From the NCBI GenBank assembly GCA_011390345.1, contig JAABSP010000046.1:1-41712 (forward strand): a stretch of DNA of 41,712 bases, in the 5' to 3' direction. The DNA is from Desulfobacteraceae bacterium. Lineage in GTDB: Bacteria > Desulfobacterota > Desulfobacteria > Desulfobacterales > JAABSP01. Under the pieces are notes generated by a model. The model was not told the DNA's origin. It worked only from the letters and a program-made list of their open reading frames with translations, and ran no database searches. Numbering within the stretch: position 1 is the stretch's first letter; each line of letters begins with the position of its first letter. Positions 41,049 through 41,712 of this stretch are shown piece by piece. A program made the translations under genes and the position numbers.

Positions 41049-41437
41049 ATGCGGTATCTGCTTGATACTGTTGCCCTTGTCCGACATTTTACCAGTTCGG
41101 GCAGAATCGGAAAAAAGGCCGCTCGGTTGTTGGACACTTTGGAACATGATGACAATGAATTTGTGATCTCAGTCGTCAGCCTGATGGAGGTGATGTATCT
41201 TGCCGAGAAAACCGGATTGAGATCGACCTGTCAGAAACATTGAATATCATCGAATCCTCATCGAAATACACGATTGTAAATCTGAACCCTGATATTCTCC
41301 GGGTAGCGGAAAAAACAGCCTTTTATGAGCTTCATGACCGGTTGATTCTTGCAACAGCCAGATGGCTTGGAATATCGATCATTTCAAGTGATGGCAGATT
41401 TAATTCCCTTGAGGGAATTGTTGTTGTTTGGGATTGA
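41049..41437 (+). pseudogene. PIN-domain toxin (VapC-like), frameshifted
   Basis: Two frames together give a 129-residue PIN ribonuclease. The first runs from MRYLLDTVALVRHF (metal ligand Asp6) through SLMEVMYLAEK (Glu47) and then goes out of frame. The second resumes as IEIDLSETLNIIESSSKY and contains LHDRLILATARWLG and SSDGRF with the remaining acidic ligands. The break lies at the AAAA run 41208-41211; one more A would restore the frame and give AEKNRIEID, as in other PIN proteins. It is a decayed toxin, a phase-variable one or a sequencing error. Confidence 0.85.
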
Positions 41438-41440
41438 TCA

Positions 41441-41469
41441 GCGCCCCGGATAATGCAGGGGATTGAGAT
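41441..41469 (+). repeat. Degenerate CRISPR repeat, 3' part
   Basis: The sequence starts GCGCCCCGGATAATG and ends CAGGGGATTGAGAT. It matches the last 28 bases of the CRISPR repeat at 24 positions, with a single inserted T. It lies 3 nt after the vapC stop codon and 9 nt before the second fic start codon, where no clear ribosome-binding site other than the repeat itself is seen. Confidence 0.75.
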
Positions 41470-41478
41470 GGAAATCCG

Positions 41479-41712
41479 ATGAAAAGCTTTGATCCCGCAT
41501 ATCTGTCCGCGCTTCGGGTTCCGACCCGCCTCTTTTCCGTGGTCCGCCAACTGGGGGAACACAAGGGAAAACAGGAACTCTATCAGCAGCAGGCTCCGGA
41601 GATCCTGGAGCGAATGCAAAAATCGGCCGTCATCCAGAGCACCATCTCCTCCAACCGGCTGGAGGGGATCACAGCCGGAACCCGCCGGATCAAAGATCTG
41701 GTGGCGGAGAAG
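41479..41712 (+). CDS. Second Fic family protein, truncated by window edge
   Basis: The first 78 codons of a fic gene, cut by the window end. They differ from the gene at 37780 at only 9 of 78 residues (69 identical, 88%), and the DNA is also nearly identical. The self-inhibitory SNRLEG motif is kept. Substitutions are conservative or Gln/His changes. The catalytic part lies outside the window, so activity cannot be judged. Identity to the first copy begins around the start codon, which suggests duplication or gene conversion. Confidence 0.9.
   Translation, partial: MKSFDPAYLSALRVPTRLFSVVRQLGEHKGKQELYQQQAPEILERMQKSAVIQSTISSNRLEGITAGTRRIKDLVAEK

Overview
The window looks like the chromosome of a GC-rich, Gram-negative bacterium, most likely a Desulfobacterota (deltaproteobacterial) member. 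This is an inference from gene content: a PPi-type phosphofructokinase and pyruvate phosphate dikinase, a hybrid kinase with an NtrC-type regulator, a four-helix-bundle gene with TGGAC repeats, an ablB acetyltransferase, and the ftsY-smc arrangement. No rRNA or tRNA gene was seen.

Left part (1-15.3 kb). After the tail of a cut-off gene come a four-helix-bundle protein, HU, and an overlapping smc-ftsY pair on the minus strand, with a 4 x 13 bp tandem repeat in front of smc. Next is a 762-residue protein of unknown function with a good intrinsic terminator. A polar amino-acid ABC transporter follows (binding protein, permease with an unusual periplasmic insert, ATPase), headed by a 53-residue zinc-ribbon gene that is too small for most callers. 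On the plus strand lie PPi-phosphofructokinase, an EamA exporter, and a two-gene nucleotidyltransferase module.

Middle part (15.3-33 kb). A six-gene, tightly overlapping operon encodes a polyamine-type ABC importer (two permeases, a Tat-exported binding protein, an ATPase), a proline-racemase-family enzyme and a YtcJ-type amidohydrolase. It looks like an uptake-and-catabolism unit. A 0.7 kb graveyard of toxin-antitoxin remnants follows, including a hicB with an in-frame TGA. Then come the YhaO/YhaN (SbcD/SbcC-like) DNA repair pair, a lipoprotein, a small membrane protein preceded by a coupled mini-ORF, and a two-component system (hybrid histidine kinase and NtrC-type activator). The kinase gene has a recognisable sigma-54 promoter, and a palindrome between it and the divergent ppdK gene is a candidate enhancer/operator.

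Right part (33-41.7 kb). ppdK, a signal-less M23-type metallopeptidase, ablB and a Fic protein gene are followed by an accessory region. It contains a MITE-like inverted repeat, fused remnants of cas2 and cas1, an AT-rich leader, and a CRISPR array of three perfect 37 bp repeats. Two degenerate copies of the same repeat lie further on. Toxin-antitoxin cassettes sit in the gaps: AbrB-Doc between repeat 3 and degenerate copy 4, and VapB-VapC (vapC frameshifted) between copies 4 and 5. A second fic gene, 88% identical to the first at protein level over the visible 78 residues, starts 10 nt after copy 5. This CRISPR trailer interleaved with toxin cassettes and bracketed by paralogous fic genes is the most unusual part of the window.
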